Source of the DNA: Paenibacillus puerhi
Lineage (GTDB): Bacteria; Bacillota; Bacilli; Paenibacillales; NBRC-103111
Reading direction: 5' to 3'
DNA length: 64,000 bases
Assembly (NCBI RefSeq): GCF_009846885.1
Contig: NZ_WUWM01000020.1
Location: 62,001 to 126,000 of the forward strand
Shown here: piece after piece, positions 1 through 8,520 of the stretch
How the letters are laid out: each line of letters opens with the position of its first letter
Numbering within the stretch: position 1 is the stretch's first letter
The notes under the pieces: generated by a model
What the model saw: only the letters and a program-made list of their open reading frames with translations
What the model was told of the DNA's origin: nothing
The model's database searches: none
Made by a program: the position numbers and the translations under genes

Positions 1-1153
1 CGCCAACCTCAAGCGTTCTGTACTCGCCTGCCTTCTTCTTCGTCTCCGAAGCGTCGATGCGCTCCTGCAGCTTGGCCAGGAACAAGTCCTCATCGATCGG
101 CAGATTCACCCAATCGTCCATCCAGGTGGACAGCAGCATCGCATTGGAAATCATCAAGCCCTTGATGCCTTCTTCACCCGGTGCGAGCAGCGGAGTGCCG
201 TTCGCGATGGCGCTTACCCAGTTGGCTGTAATCCCCTTGTGCTGCGGGCTGTCGCCTTTCGTCTGGATCGGGATTTTCCAGCATTCCGGCTGGCCGAAGC
301 CGCCTTTGAAGGTACGGTTGAATTCCGACTCCGAAACGCGCAGACGGTGGAAGGTCATCGCCCCGTCTTCGATGACGATTTTGCCGCGGTCTCCGGTCAC
401 TTCGAACCGGTTCGTTCCCGGCGCTTCGCAGGTCGAGGTAACGAACACGCCCGTCGCACCGTTCTCGTACTCCGCATATGCCGTTACTTCATTCTCCACC
501 TCGATCGAACGATGCTTGCCGAAGGAGCAGAACGCCCGGATGCGCGTAGGCATCATGCCGATCGTCCACTGCCACAGGTCGAGCTGGTGCGGGTCCTGGT
601 TAATAAGCACGCCGCCGCCTTCTCCTGCCCATGTCGCGCGCCAGCCGCCCGAATCGTAATAGCTTTGAGAGCGGTACCAATCCGTAATAATCCAATTGGT
701 GCGCCGCACCTCGCCCAGTTCCCCGGACTCGATCAGATCGCGCAGCTTGGCGTACAGCGGATTGGTCCGTTGGTTATACATGATGCCGAACACGCGCCCG
801 GATTCCTTGGCAACTTCATTCATCTCGCGTACCTGCTTGGTGTAGACGCCGGCAGGCTTCTCGATCAGCACATGCAGTCCTTTGCGCAGCGCTTGAATCG
901 CTTGTTCCGGATGGAAATAGTGGGGCGTATTGATCAGAACCGCATCCACCTCGCCCGAATCGAGCAGCGCCTCGTAGCTGCTGTACCGCTTGACTCCTTC
1001 TCCGAGATGCTCAGCCGCCCAAGCGAGCCGATCCTCTCTCATGTCGCAGACGGCCGTCAATTGACCGCTTGGCACCTCGTTGTTTTTTAAATACATCGCG
1101 TGACCCGTTCCCATATTGCCGAGACCGACTAATCCGATTCGTACATTCGTCAT
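1..1153 (-). CDS. Gfo/Idh/MocA family oxidoreductase, 3' end beyond window
   Basis: NAD(P)-dependent sugar or inositol dehydrogenase-like protein, cytoplasmic. About 384 residues are visible; the C-terminus lies outside the window. The N-terminus reads MTNVRIGLVGLGNMGTGHA, a Rossmann GxGxxG dinucleotide fold, and an EKPAG motif follows near residue 95, the signature of the family with its conserved Lys. Further on, GGGVLINQDPHQLDLWQW matches the His/Asp-containing active-site segment. The ATG at 1153 is preceded by an AAGGAATG-type ribosome site. It stands alone here with no partner visible on the upstream side. The substrate cannot be read from the sequence. This is one of six family members in the window. 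Confidence 0.9.
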   Translation of the reverse strand, partial: MTNVRIGLVGLGNMGTGHAMYLKNNEVPSGQLTAVCDMREDRLAWAAEHLGEGVKRYSSYEALLDSGEVDAVLINTPHYFHPEQAIQALRKGLHVLIEKPAGVYTKQVREMNEVAKESGRVFGIMYNQRTNPLYAKLRDLIESGELGEVRRTNWIITDWYRSQSYYDSGGWRATWAGEGGGVLINQDPHQLDLWQWTIGMMPTRIRAFCSFGKHRSIEVENEVTAYAEYENGATGVFVTSTCEAPGTNRFEVTGDRGKIVIEDGAMTFHRLRVSESEFNRTFKGGFGQPECWKIPIQTKGDSPQHKGITANWVSAIANGTPLLAPGEEGIKGLMISNAMLLSTWMDDWVNLPIDEDLFLAKLQERIDASETKKKAGEYRTLEVG

Positions 1154-1570
1154 GGAGACACATTCCTTTCGGGATCGTCTTTATTAATGAAATTGTCAGC
1201 TTGTTGCCTTCCTTAATGGTAGCATGAAACCGATTTCGGCACTTCACTAGCGTTGCCCAATTGCCGTGACTTATTTAACTCTGGTTGCTGCCTGGCGATC
1301 AGCGCGATACCCGGCTATCTTCTCCTATCAGCCTCGAAAAGCAATGAAAACACAAGAATAAACCGGAAAAAGAAAGGATTTTGCCGTTGAAGCTGGCGAA
1401 GCCCGACCATCTGCCCGACCCGCGGCCTATCCGGTTGCCCTCCGGCACGATCAACAGCAAAGGCCAGCATGAGCCCTGGAAGCCGTTTACCCGAGACAAT
1501 GTGGGCAGCGGAGTGCTGGACGCCAGAATAACCTGATCGCTTTGATCGTAACCAAGCCGTGAAGCGCCAA
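1154..1570. other. Intergenic stretch with a possible 49-codon ORF
   Basis: No recognisable gene. On the plus strand a TTG at 1387 with an AGAAAGGA sequence eight bases upstream opens a 49-codon frame ending at 1536 (product begins MKLAKPDHLPDPRPIRLPSG). The proline-rich sequence is not recognised and could be a remnant of a larger protein or chance coding. The rest of the interval contains the promoter side of the partial oxidoreductase and nothing else I can support. Confidence 0.25.
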
Positions 1571-1620
1571 AGGGTCTGTCCCCCAAAAATCACATCCGTG
1601 ACTTTTGGAGGACAGACCCT
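1571..1620. repeat. 50-bp near-perfect hairpin (23-bp arms)
   Basis: Arms 1571-1593 and 1598-1620 pair at 21 of 23 positions around the loop ATCC. The outer part reads AGGGTCTGTCC...GGACAGACCCT. It lies 24 bases downstream of the TolC-like gene stop, so it may end that transcript, but neither side has a proper T-run. The size and symmetry look more like a dispersed intergenic palindrome or the remains of a miniature element than a standard terminator. Confidence 0.6.
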
Positions 1621-1644
1621 CTTGTACGAGCGCGTGGAGAATGA

Positions 1645-2970
1645 TCAGGATATAAATCCTTTCTCCATCGCCTTTGCTTTCTCCAGCCGCGCGTAATAGG
1701 TCAGCTTGGCGGCCTCGAGCGCCAGCTCCTGACTCTGCACCTTCAAGTCGAATTTGTTCAGGTCATGCAGCGAAATAACGCCCGCCGTATAACGCAGCTT
1801 CATCTTCTCCCGATCTTCCTTCGCTTCGCTTGTCAGCCGCGACTCGGTCAGAACGCTCTGGTAGGCCTTCTCGGCTTCCGTGTAGGTCGCCTCGATCTTT
1901 TGAGTCAGCTCCAGCTGGGTTTGGTGATTTTGAGTACCGGCTATCCCCATGTTTACGCCTTGATAGCTCGCTCCGTAGGTGGATCCGGTCACGGTATGAG
2001 CTTGCTGCCAGGCGGATTCGTCCAGGTTATTGGCGCTCTTCTTCATGCCGTACGAGCCCTTGAGCAGCTCCTTCGTATCGGCCCGGACGACCGACGGGAT
2101 CGGACCTGCCGACAGCTCGGCGATGTCTGCAAGCTTAAGCGACGGATTGAAGGCGATGCCGATGTCGAACGATAGCTGCACGAGTGCCAGCCGGTAATTC
2201 TGCGCCAGGACAGCCGTATCGTCCCGATGTTTGGCCAGCGCCTTGCCTGCCGTCCGTACATCCTCCAGGGAAGCCAATCCCTGTTCGTTCATCAGCTTGG
2301 CCCGCGCCTCTTCCTTCTTCAGCGTAGCCTCATAATCTTTCATGAAGGCAAGCTGCTTGTTCTGACCGAGAAGCTGCACATATTGGGCGATTGTCTGCAG
2401 GCGGATAGCTTCCCTGGCCTCCTGCTCCTGCAGCAGCGTATTGCGCTGATCCGTGTAGAGCTGGTGAGCGGCCGACTTCATCTGCTCCCGCTGCGAGGCG
2501 AGCAGTGCATTCATCCCGTCGGTCATGGCGCCCATCCCCTGAATAACCTGATTGACGGCCTTATTGGTGACCGTCGTCATAGGACCGATCCACAGATTAT
2601 CCTCCGGATCGACAGCGACGCCTTGCGCTGCCATCCCTGCGAGAAGCTCCTGCGGCGTATCCGGCAGATGGACGCTGCCGACCGAGCCGCCATACATCGA
2701 GGAAGCCTGGGTTTCGAGGTCAAGCTGCTTCGTGTGCTGGGCCGCGTATTTCAGCTGCAGCAGCTGGATATTCGTCGAATCCTTCATAGCCCGCTTCAAC
2801 ACGCCTGGCAGGTCGATGGAATCGACACTCTCCAGCGTCACATCGCCCACATAGATGTTCTGAGTGGCGGAGGCCGCGTCTTCGGCCGCATGCGCCAGCG
2901 GCTGCATGACCGTTGTCAGCAAGGCAAGCGCCGTGCAGCAGCCCGCCACTTTCTTGAATACTCTGTTCAT
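1645..2970 (-). CDS. TolC family protein, secreted
   Basis: Protein of 441 residues related to outer-membrane efflux (TolC) proteins. A signal peptide (about residues 1-28, ending PLAHA) is followed by long Ala/Glu/Gln/Lys-rich helices at about 150-260 and 350-440, as in the coiled-coil hairpins of TolC. It is the last gene of a four-gene reverse-strand operon after TetR, HlyD and an ABC-2 permease. In diderms TolC is the outer-membrane channel; a Gram-positive cell has no outer membrane, so here it may span or organise the cell wall side of the pump. That role is inference. The family assignment rests on gene context plus helix pattern, since sequence identity in this family is low. Confidence 0.7.
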   Translation of the reverse strand: MNRVFKKVAGCCTALALLTTVMQPLAHAAEDAASATQNIYVGDVTLESVDSIDLPGVLKRAMKDSTNIQLLQLKYAAQHTKQLDLETQASSMYGGSVGSVHLPDTPQELLAGMAAQGVAVDPEDNLWIGPMTTVTNKAVNQVIQGMGAMTDGMNALLASQREQMKSAAHQLYTDQRNTLLQEQEAREAIRLQTIAQYVQLLGQNKQLAFMKDYEATLKKEEARAKLMNEQGLASLEDVRTAGKALAKHRDDTAVLAQNYRLALVQLSFDIGIAFNPSLKLADIAELSAGPIPSVVRADTKELLKGSYGMKKSANNLDESAWQQAHTVTGSTYGASYQGVNMGIAGTQNHQTQLELTQKIEATYTEAEKAYQSVLTESRLTSEAKEDREKMKLRYTAGVISLHDLNKFDLKVQSQELALEAAKLTYYARLEKAKAMEKGFIS

Positions 2971-3016
2971 TCTTGTGCATCTCCTTCTATTCGCTGTCTT
3001 CTCATGATGTCGCGGA

Positions 3017-4303
3017 CTAGGCCGAGAATCCGGCTGTACCTGAGGCCGGAGCTGTGGCTGTACCTGACGGCACGACCGTCTGCGCGGCTTCGTCAGTACC
3101 TCCTGGTCGCGGCCCCGCGCCCCCTTCAGTCGCTGCCTTCCCGGCTTCCTTGCGGAAAACGACGAAGCGGGTCAGCAGCATGGCCGCGAAGTAGGTGACG
3201 AGACCCATCATACCGAGCGCCAGGCAATCCTGTACGATTGCGGAATAATCCAACCCCTTCACAAATACCGACCGTACGCCGTCCAGCAAATAGGTCAAGG
3301 GCAGCAGCTGGCCTACTGTCTGCAGCGCCCGAGGCATCGCCTCGAACGGCCAGGTAAATCCCGACAGCAGAAAGGACGGCACGGCGATCAGCATCGCAAT
3401 CTGCGTAGCGCCGAGCTGGTTGCCGGAAAACAGGCTGATCAAATATCCGATTCCGCAGACGGCAAAGGTAAAGCAGAGAACAAGAGCCAGCCCCGCCAGC
3501 AGGCTGCCGGACAACGGCGCCTGGAAGACATAGCTTGCCACCAGCAGCGCAATCGCTGTGTTGAAAACATTGATGAGAAAGTAGGGGACCGTCTTCGCAT
3601 AGGCGATCTTCCACGGGTCCCTCCGCCAGGCGGCAAAGCGCGGCCACGTTCCTGCATCCTTCTCGCGTGTAACCGTCAGCGAAATGCCTAGAAACAACAC
3701 CTGTTGAAGGATCGCTCCCAGCAGCCCGTACAGCATGAAGTCGCTATAGTTAAATGCCGGATTGTACAATACCCGATACCGGAATGGGATCGGCGAAAGC
3801 ACATTCGCCACCTGCTCGTCCTGCAGCCCCTGCTGGAGCTGCAGCTTCTTGGCGGACAAGCCCATGCTGAAGGTGGTAATGACTTCATTGGCCCCCTTCG
3901 TAGCCGAGTTCGAATACAGCATGTTGCTTCCGTCCACCCACGTCAGCAGCGGCAGCGTATGGCCCTGCTTCAGACTGGCCTCGAACCGGCTAGGGATGAA
4001 GACCCCCACCTTCGCCTGGCCCGATGCGATCGCCTGCTCGACCTCCTGCTCGGAACGGGCCTCCATCGTCACGTGGAACGCTTCGCTTTCCTCGAAGGCC
4101 TGCACGATCTGGCGGCTCAGCGGGCTTTGATCCTCATCCATCACGATCGTGGTCATCTCGGTTACCTTATGATTGGTGTACAGCGCGCCGAACAGGAGCA
4201 GGTACATCACCGGAACGACAAACAGGATCAAGAAGAGCCGGCGGTCCCGAAAAATATGTCTCCACTCATCCGCGATAACACGGCCTATGCTAAGCTCAGA
4301 CAT
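3017..4303 (-). CDS. ABC-2 type transporter permease (YbhR/YhhJ-like)
   Basis: Membrane subunit of an export-type ABC transporter, 428 residues. One membrane helix near residues 22-42 is followed by a large extracytoplasmic domain (about 45-185) and then five helices to about residue 385, the layout of the ABC2_membrane_3 family. The last 45 residues are a low-complexity Gly/Ala/Thr/Pro tail. It starts 6 bases after the stop of the HlyD gene, so the two are probably co-translated. No ATP-binding subunit is encoded beside it, although family members normally have one in the operon. Drug, dye or lipid export is the usual role; the substrate is unknown. Confidence 0.85.
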   Translation of the reverse strand: MSELSIGRVIADEWRHIFRDRRLFLILFVVPVMYLLLFGALYTNHKVTEMTTIVMDEDQSPLSRQIVQAFEESEAFHVTMEARSEQEVEQAIASGQAKVGVFIPSRFEASLKQGHTLPLLTWVDGSNMLYSNSATKGANEVITTFSMGLSAKKLQLQQGLQDEQVANVLSPIPFRYRVLYNPAFNYSDFMLYGLLGAILQQVLFLGISLTVTREKDAGTWPRFAAWRRDPWKIAYAKTVPYFLINVFNTAIALLVASYVFQAPLSGSLLAGLALVLCFTFAVCGIGYLISLFSGNQLGATQIAMLIAVPSFLLSGFTWPFEAMPRALQTVGQLLPLTYLLDGVRSVFVKGLDYSAIVQDCLALGMMGLVTYFAAMLLTRFVVFRKEAGKAATEGGAGPRPGGTDEAAQTVVPSGTATAPASGTAGFSA

Positions 4304-4309
4304 GCTCCA

Positions 4310-5584
4310 TCATCCCTCCGTGATACCGATCCACTGCAGCGTCATCCCGATAACCGCGCCTTCCGGCAGCTTCGGCAGCTCCACCTTGACGCCAAAGGAG
4401 CGCACATCCGCCTCCCCCGAAGCCTGGGTCGACTTCTTGATCGCGAAGTCAGGCGCAGCGGCGATCGACGTCACTTTGCCGACTACTTCCTCCCCTGTCG
4501 CAACCAGCTTCAGCTTCACCGTATCATTCAGCTTCAAGCCGACCAAGGTCTTCTCGGTCATATAAAACTTGGCCCACTGTGCATCGGTCGCCTGTATCGA
4601 GAACACCGGGAAACCGGACCCGACCAGCTCGCCTTCCTGGGCCGTTTGCGCGAGCACCACGCCGTCCGCCGGAGCGGTAAGCTCCGTATAGCTCTGGTAC
4701 GTCTCCGCTTCCTGCTGAGCTGCCTGCGCTTGCTGCTCGCCGGAGCTCGCCGATTGAATCGCACCCTGCGCCTGGCGGATGGCTGCATCTGCGGCTGCTA
4801 CATCGCCTTGGCGCACCAGGATCTGGGCCCGTCCGGCCTGTGCGAGTCCAAGCGCCGCTTGCGCCTGCTCCAGCAGCGCTTCCGCGGCGCGGACCTCCTC
4901 CTCGCGCGGTCCTTGGTTCACCAGATTGCGCTGCTGCTCGGCAAGCTCCAGCTTCGCCTTCGCCTCCTGGTGACTGACCTTCGCTTTATCCACCTCTGCC
5001 TGCGCGATAAGCCCCTCATCCAGCAAGGCTTGCAGCCTGCCAAGATTTTGCTCCGCGATCGCGTATACCTCCTGCGCGGCCTGAACTTGAATCTCGGCCT
5101 GCTGCTTCTCTTCGGGACGCGCCCCGTTACGCAGAGCGTCTACCTTCGCCTGGGCCGCTCGCACAGCCGCCTCCGCCTGCGCGACCTGCTGATCGGCCGC
5201 CTGCTCCGTGGCGCTTACGCCTGCGGCCGCCTGCTGCTTCTTGGCTTGTGCGGTCGCAGTCGCGCCCTGAGCCTCGGCGAGTTTGCCTTGGGCCAGCGCC
5301 ACGGCGGCCTTCGCCTGCGCCACCTTCGCTTCCAGCTCTGCACTCTGCAAGCGTGCAAGCGGCTGGCCCTTTTTCACCGTATCGCCTTCCTTTACCAGAA
5401 CTTCCGTCAGGCGTCCGCCGATCTTGAAGCTGGCGCCGACTTCATTGGATTCGATATACGCGGTGGGAAGGATCGCTAGGCCCGGCTGCGTGCTGCCGGA
5501 TACCTGCTTGGATGAAAGAAGCACTCCTCCCGCTCCGATGGCAATCGCCATCACCGAATAAACCACTGGTCTAATAAATCGCAT
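4310..5584 (-). CDS. HlyD family membrane fusion protein
   Basis: Adaptor protein of 424 residues that links the permease to the exterior part of the pump. An N-terminal membrane anchor (about residues 5-26) is followed by the first biotinyl-lipoyl half (GRLTEVLVKEGDTVKKGQPL), then a very long Ala/Gln/Glu-rich coiled coil (about 60-270), then the second lipoyl half (TAPADGVVLAQTAQEGELV) and a beta-barrel. The ATG at 5584 is chosen because GGAGGGA lies just upstream; an ATG 19 codons earlier lacks a comparable site. It precedes the ABC-2 permease by 6 bases and is followed by the TolC-like gene, making a tripartite-style set in a Gram-positive. Confidence 0.88.
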   Translation of the reverse strand: MRFIRPVVYSVMAIAIGAGGVLLSSKQVSGSTQPGLAILPTAYIESNEVGASFKIGGRLTEVLVKEGDTVKKGQPLARLQSAELEAKVAQAKAAVALAQGKLAEAQGATATAQAKKQQAAAGVSATEQAADQQVAQAEAAVRAAQAKVDALRNGARPEEKQQAEIQVQAAQEVYAIAEQNLGRLQALLDEGLIAQAEVDKAKVSHQEAKAKLELAEQQRNLVNQGPREEEVRAAEALLEQAQAALGLAQAGRAQILVRQGDVAAADAAIRQAQGAIQSASSGEQQAQAAQQEAETYQSYTELTAPADGVVLAQTAQEGELVGSGFPVFSIQATDAQWAKFYMTEKTLVGLKLNDTVKLKLVATGEEVVGKVTSIAAAPDFAIKKSTQASGEADVRSFGVKVELPKLPEGAVIGMTLQWIGITEG

Positions 5585-5654
5585 AAAGTTCCCTCCATAA
5601 GATGTACAAAATGAAGATCGACGAAAAAGCTTCCGCATCAAGTCCTATAGAGGG

Positions 5655-6230
5655 CTATTCGACAGAGAGACCTTTCATCACATATAGCTGCATCAGCTCG
5701 GATATTTGCTCGTTGTCCAGCGGCGGGTGCTTCATCCCCCAGTCATGTACAAGCCCCAGATAGAGCTTAAACAGCACGAACGCCGTAATTTGCGGATCGC
5801 AAGGCTTCAACATGCCGGCTGCAACAGCCCGTTCGATATAACCAGCTATGTACGCTTGCGATTCCTGCTCGATAAGGTCAAGCGCTTGCCTCATCATGGG
5901 ATTGCCGAACTCGCTCTCCTCCCGGAACAGCTTGACCAGCAGCTCATGCTCCTTGCGAAAAACCAATATATTATAGAGAGCTGTGTGGAACCGTTCGAAC
6001 AAGGGCATCTCCGGATGCTGAAGAGCCTGATCCGCCGATTGCTTCATCTCTTCCGTTAAAAAAAGGATAATATCGTTCAGCAGCTCCTCCTTGCTCGTAA
6101 AATACAGGTATAAGGTGCCTTTGCCTACGCCTGCCAGCTTGGCGATATGCCCCATCGTCGTACCCTTGAAGCCGAAGAGGGAAAAAGATTGCTTGGCCGC
6201 TTCGAGAATGGCGATTTTTTTAGAATCCAT
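5655..6230 (-). CDS. TetR/AcrR family transcriptional regulator
   Basis: Repressor of 191 residues, first gene of the efflux operon. The N-terminal helix-turn-helix is clear at about residues 8-50 (AKQSFSLFGFKGTTMGHIAK and GVGKGTLYLYFTSKEELL). The remaining helical part is the ligand-binding and dimer domain. The start at 6230 is favoured over an earlier in-frame codon at 6254 because GGGAGG sits seven bases upstream of it. A nested inverted repeat just upstream of the gene is a likely self-binding operator. By analogy it is released by the compounds that the HlyD/permease/TolC set exports. Confidence 0.9.
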   Translation of the reverse strand: MDSKKIAILEAAKQSFSLFGFKGTTMGHIAKLAGVGKGTLYLYFTSKEELLNDIILFLTEEMKQSADQALQHPEMPLFERFHTALYNILVFRKEHELLVKLFREESEFGNPMMRQALDLIEQESQAYIAGYIERAVAAGMLKPCDPQITAFVLFKLYLGLVHDWGMKHPPLDNEQISELMQLYVMKGLSVE

Positions 6231-6247
6231 TCGATTACCTCCCTTGA

Positions 6248-6278
6248 TGACCAAAATAACATTTTGGTTCTGTGGTCA
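6248..6278. promoter_or_regulatory. Probable TetR operator (nested inverted repeats)
   Basis: Two concentric inverted repeats lie directly upstream of the TetR gene: CCAAAAT-AAC-ATTTTGG at 6251-6267, and TGACCA (6248-6253) facing TGGTCA (6273-6278). The position and symmetry fit autoregulation by the adjacent TetR protein. This is inferred from symmetry only. Confidence 0.55.
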
Positions 6279-6430
6279 GTGTTAACTATATCACATCCTC
6301 TTTTTCCTGACAAGGTGGCGAGCCGGCCGATTCCTCCTTATTTGATTTTTGAAAGCCGACCTGATATCGTTAACTATAATTTATATTGGATGAAATTAAA
6401 TTTAATAGAAGATAAATGAAGGAGACTGCC

Positions 6431-6889
6431 TTGAAATCAGCTAAGTGGAATGCCGATGATCTAATGAAGCTGGACAATCAATTCTGCTTCGCCGTCTATG
6501 CGTGCGCCCGTGAAGTGACCAAGCTGTATCGTCCCCATCTGGATCAGATAGGGCTGACGTACACCCAATATATTGTGCTGCTTGTCTTATGGGAGCGCGA
6601 CGATATCACCGTGAAGGACCTTGGCGCCAGATTGTATCTCGACTCCGGTACGCTGACTCCTCTTCTCAAGAAGCTGGAGAGCATGAAGCTGCTGCGGCGC
6701 TTCCGCGACCCTAGCGATGAGCGGAGCGTGAGAATCCGCTTGACGGCCGAAGGCGCCTTGCTCCGCGAGCAGGCGCTGGACATTCCTCGGAAGGTGTTCT
6801 GCATACCCGGTCTTCCTGCAGAGGAGATCGACGAGCTCCGTCAGCGGATGAACGCCCTGCTTCGGCTGGTACATCCGTTAAACGCTTGA
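6431..6889 (+). CDS. ohrR: OhrR-type MarR family peroxide sensor
   Basis: Redox-sensing repressor of 152 residues, homologous to Bacillus OhrR. The reactive Cys is at residue 19 in DNQFCFAVYACAREVTK, a second Cys is at residue 25, and the winged helix is strongly conserved (YLDSGTLTPLLKKLES, then DERSVRI). Known family members bind DNA until organic hydroperoxide oxidises the N-terminal Cys, then release the ohrA promoter. The start is the TTG at 6431, preceded by AAGGAGA; an ATG at 6416 overlaps that ribosome site and is unlikely. No ohrA peroxide reductase gene is visible in the window, so its target lies elsewhere or differs. Confidence 0.88.
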   Translation: MKSAKWNADDLMKLDNQFCFAVYACAREVTKLYRPHLDQIGLTYTQYIVLLVLWERDDITVKDLGARLYLDSGTLTPLLKKLESMKLLRRFRDPSDERSVRIRLTAEGALLREQALDIPRKVFCIPGLPAEEIDELRQRMNALLRLVHPLNA

Positions 6890-6981
6890 GTGTGATTTAG
6901 GATGGAAACTACCGGCAAATGCGGGTATGATAGAGGCTGTACCGACCGTAAGAGCAAAGACCATTTATGGAGGGACTTATT

Positions 6982-7989
6982 GTGGCATTCACTTATCAAG
7001 CTATCGAAGATACGTATCAAGGACTTTCCGCTATCACGCTGCGGGCAGATCGTTACGAAGCGGTTGTTCTGCCTACGGTAGGGGCCAATCTGATTGCCTT
7101 TCGCGATACCGTAACCGGCAGCAAATTTCTGCGCGAGCCCGCTTCGAACAAAATGGACGACTTTCTTGAGAAGCCCGCCGTGTATGGAATTCCCGTCTTG
7201 TTTCCGCCCAATCGATATGAGGACGGCAAGTTTCCGTGGAACGGAGTGGTCTACGAATTCCCGATTAACGAGGAGGACACGAACAACCACCTGCACGGTT
7301 TTCTTCATACGATACCATGGGACATTGAAGAGATCGGCACCACCGCAACAAGCAGCTATGTGAGCCTGGTTCAGCATGTGGATGCGAGCCATCCCGTCTA
7401 TTCCTATTTACCCCATGCGTTCACCTTCCGCCTCCGCTACACGCTCGGCGAAAATGGGCTGCTTCAGCATGTATCCATCCGCAATAACGGCTCAGAGCCG
7501 ATGCCTTGCCTGCTCGGCTTCCATACCGCTATCAACGCCCCGTTCGAACCGGGCAGCGAGGCTGGCGACTGCACTTTTACGTTGACGACGGGTCGGCGGA
7601 GGGAATTAAACGAGCGCATGCTGCCGACCGGCGGCTTCCAGCCGCTTAGCGCGGAAGAAGAAGCGATGAAGACCGGAGGGATCTCTCCTTTCTTCGAAGC
7701 GATGGACAATCATTACACCGCCGAGCCTCAAGGCGGACGGAACCGGATGGTGCTGACCGACAAACGCACCGGAACCAAGCTCATCTACGATGTGGGAACG
7801 GCTTATAAGCACTGGATGGTTTGGAATAACAAGCTCGTCGGCGGTTTTTTCTGCCCAGAGCCTCAGCTTAACCTGGTCAATGCGCCTAATATCGATCTGC
7901 CCGCCGATGAGATCGGCCTCGTGTCGGTGGCTGCAGGCGAGATTTGGGAAGAGACCAGCCGCCTTTACGTCGTTCGGTCCGCAGGCTAG
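6982..7989 (+). CDS. Aldose 1-epimerase family protein
   Basis: Galactose-mutarotase-like enzyme of 335 residues that interconverts alpha and beta anomers of hexoses, or acts on hexose-6-phosphates. Typical elements are the N-terminal ADRYEAVVLPTVGANLIAF, the catalytic His segments NNHLHGFLHTIPWDI and GFHTAINAPF, and a C-terminal FFCPEPQLNLVNAPN with the catalytic acidic residue. The GTG at 6982 is preceded by GGAGGG with good spacing. It follows ohrR by 92 bases on the same strand and ends before a strong terminator, so it may be monocistronic. It fits the sugar-catabolic character of the region. Confidence 0.85.
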   Translation: MAFTYQAIEDTYQGLSAITLRADRYEAVVLPTVGANLIAFRDTVTGSKFLREPASNKMDDFLEKPAVYGIPVLFPPNRYEDGKFPWNGVVYEFPINEEDTNNHLHGFLHTIPWDIEEIGTTATSSYVSLVQHVDASHPVYSYLPHAFTFRLRYTLGENGLLQHVSIRNNGSEPMPCLLGFHTAINAPFEPGSEAGDCTFTLTTGRRRELNERMLPTGGFQPLSAEEEAMKTGGISPFFEAMDNHYTAEPQGGRNRMVLTDKRTGTKLIYDVGTAYKHWMVWNNKLVGGFFCPEPQLNLVNAPNIDLPADEIGLVSVAAGEIWEETSRLYVVRSAG

Positions 7990-8123
7990 ACTAACGTGGA
8001 TTATGCCCGGCCCCCAAGAGAAATACGCAGCGTTGATCTTGAACAATCGCCCGCCTTGCGAGGAGTCGAATGTCCCAGGATCAGGTTTTTACAACAAATG
8101 ATCGGGTTAGCCTTCAAAACGAG

Positions 8124-8161
8124 GACTCTGTCACCGATATAATCGGTACAGAGTCTTTTTT
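8124..8161 (+). terminator. Rho-independent terminator after the epimerase gene
   Basis: GACTCTGT (8124-8131) pairs with ACAGAGTC (8147-8154), with an inner ACCGAT-ATA-ATCGGT helix, and is followed by a run of T to 8161. Confidence 0.85.
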
Positions 8162-8520
8162 GGCGGTCACGGATATACCGGCTCCGACTATGACTGCCGA
8201 ACTATGCTGCAGCGCAAGCTTAGCCCGACCGGTTGCAGTACCCGTGTGCTTCGCCTGGTGACCGACGGCCTCGCGCACGTTGTCCTTCAGCTTCCCCACC
8301 TGATCGATCGTGACGCTGGCAGCCTGCGGATCGCCTCCATGGGCGAAATGAATCAGCCGGCGTAAACACCGGGGCTTCCGCTTCGTCCGCTTCCATGAAG
8401 GAAGACGAAAAAACTTTGATGCGCTTCAGCAGGAGAAGTGTCATTTTTTGTCGAAATAGTCTTCCATCATCAAGCAAACCCTGAATTCGAAAAAATACTG
8501 GTGTGGAAGGTGTTTCTCTC
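8162..8520. other. Intergenic region upstream of motA; possible gene remnant
   Basis: About 360 bases without a convincing gene. On the minus strand a frame running from about 8375 to 8114 reads LIHFAHGGDPQAASVTIDQV and onward without stops, but it has no start with a ribosome site and no family I recognise, so it may be decayed coding sequence. I could not find a convincing sigma-D type flagellar promoter ahead of motA by eye. Confidence 0.3.

Noticed and set aside
3704-5479. Long plus-strand open frame opposite the permease and HlyD genes
   Set aside because: It is antisense to two recognised genes and gives repetitive Arg/Leu-rich translation.
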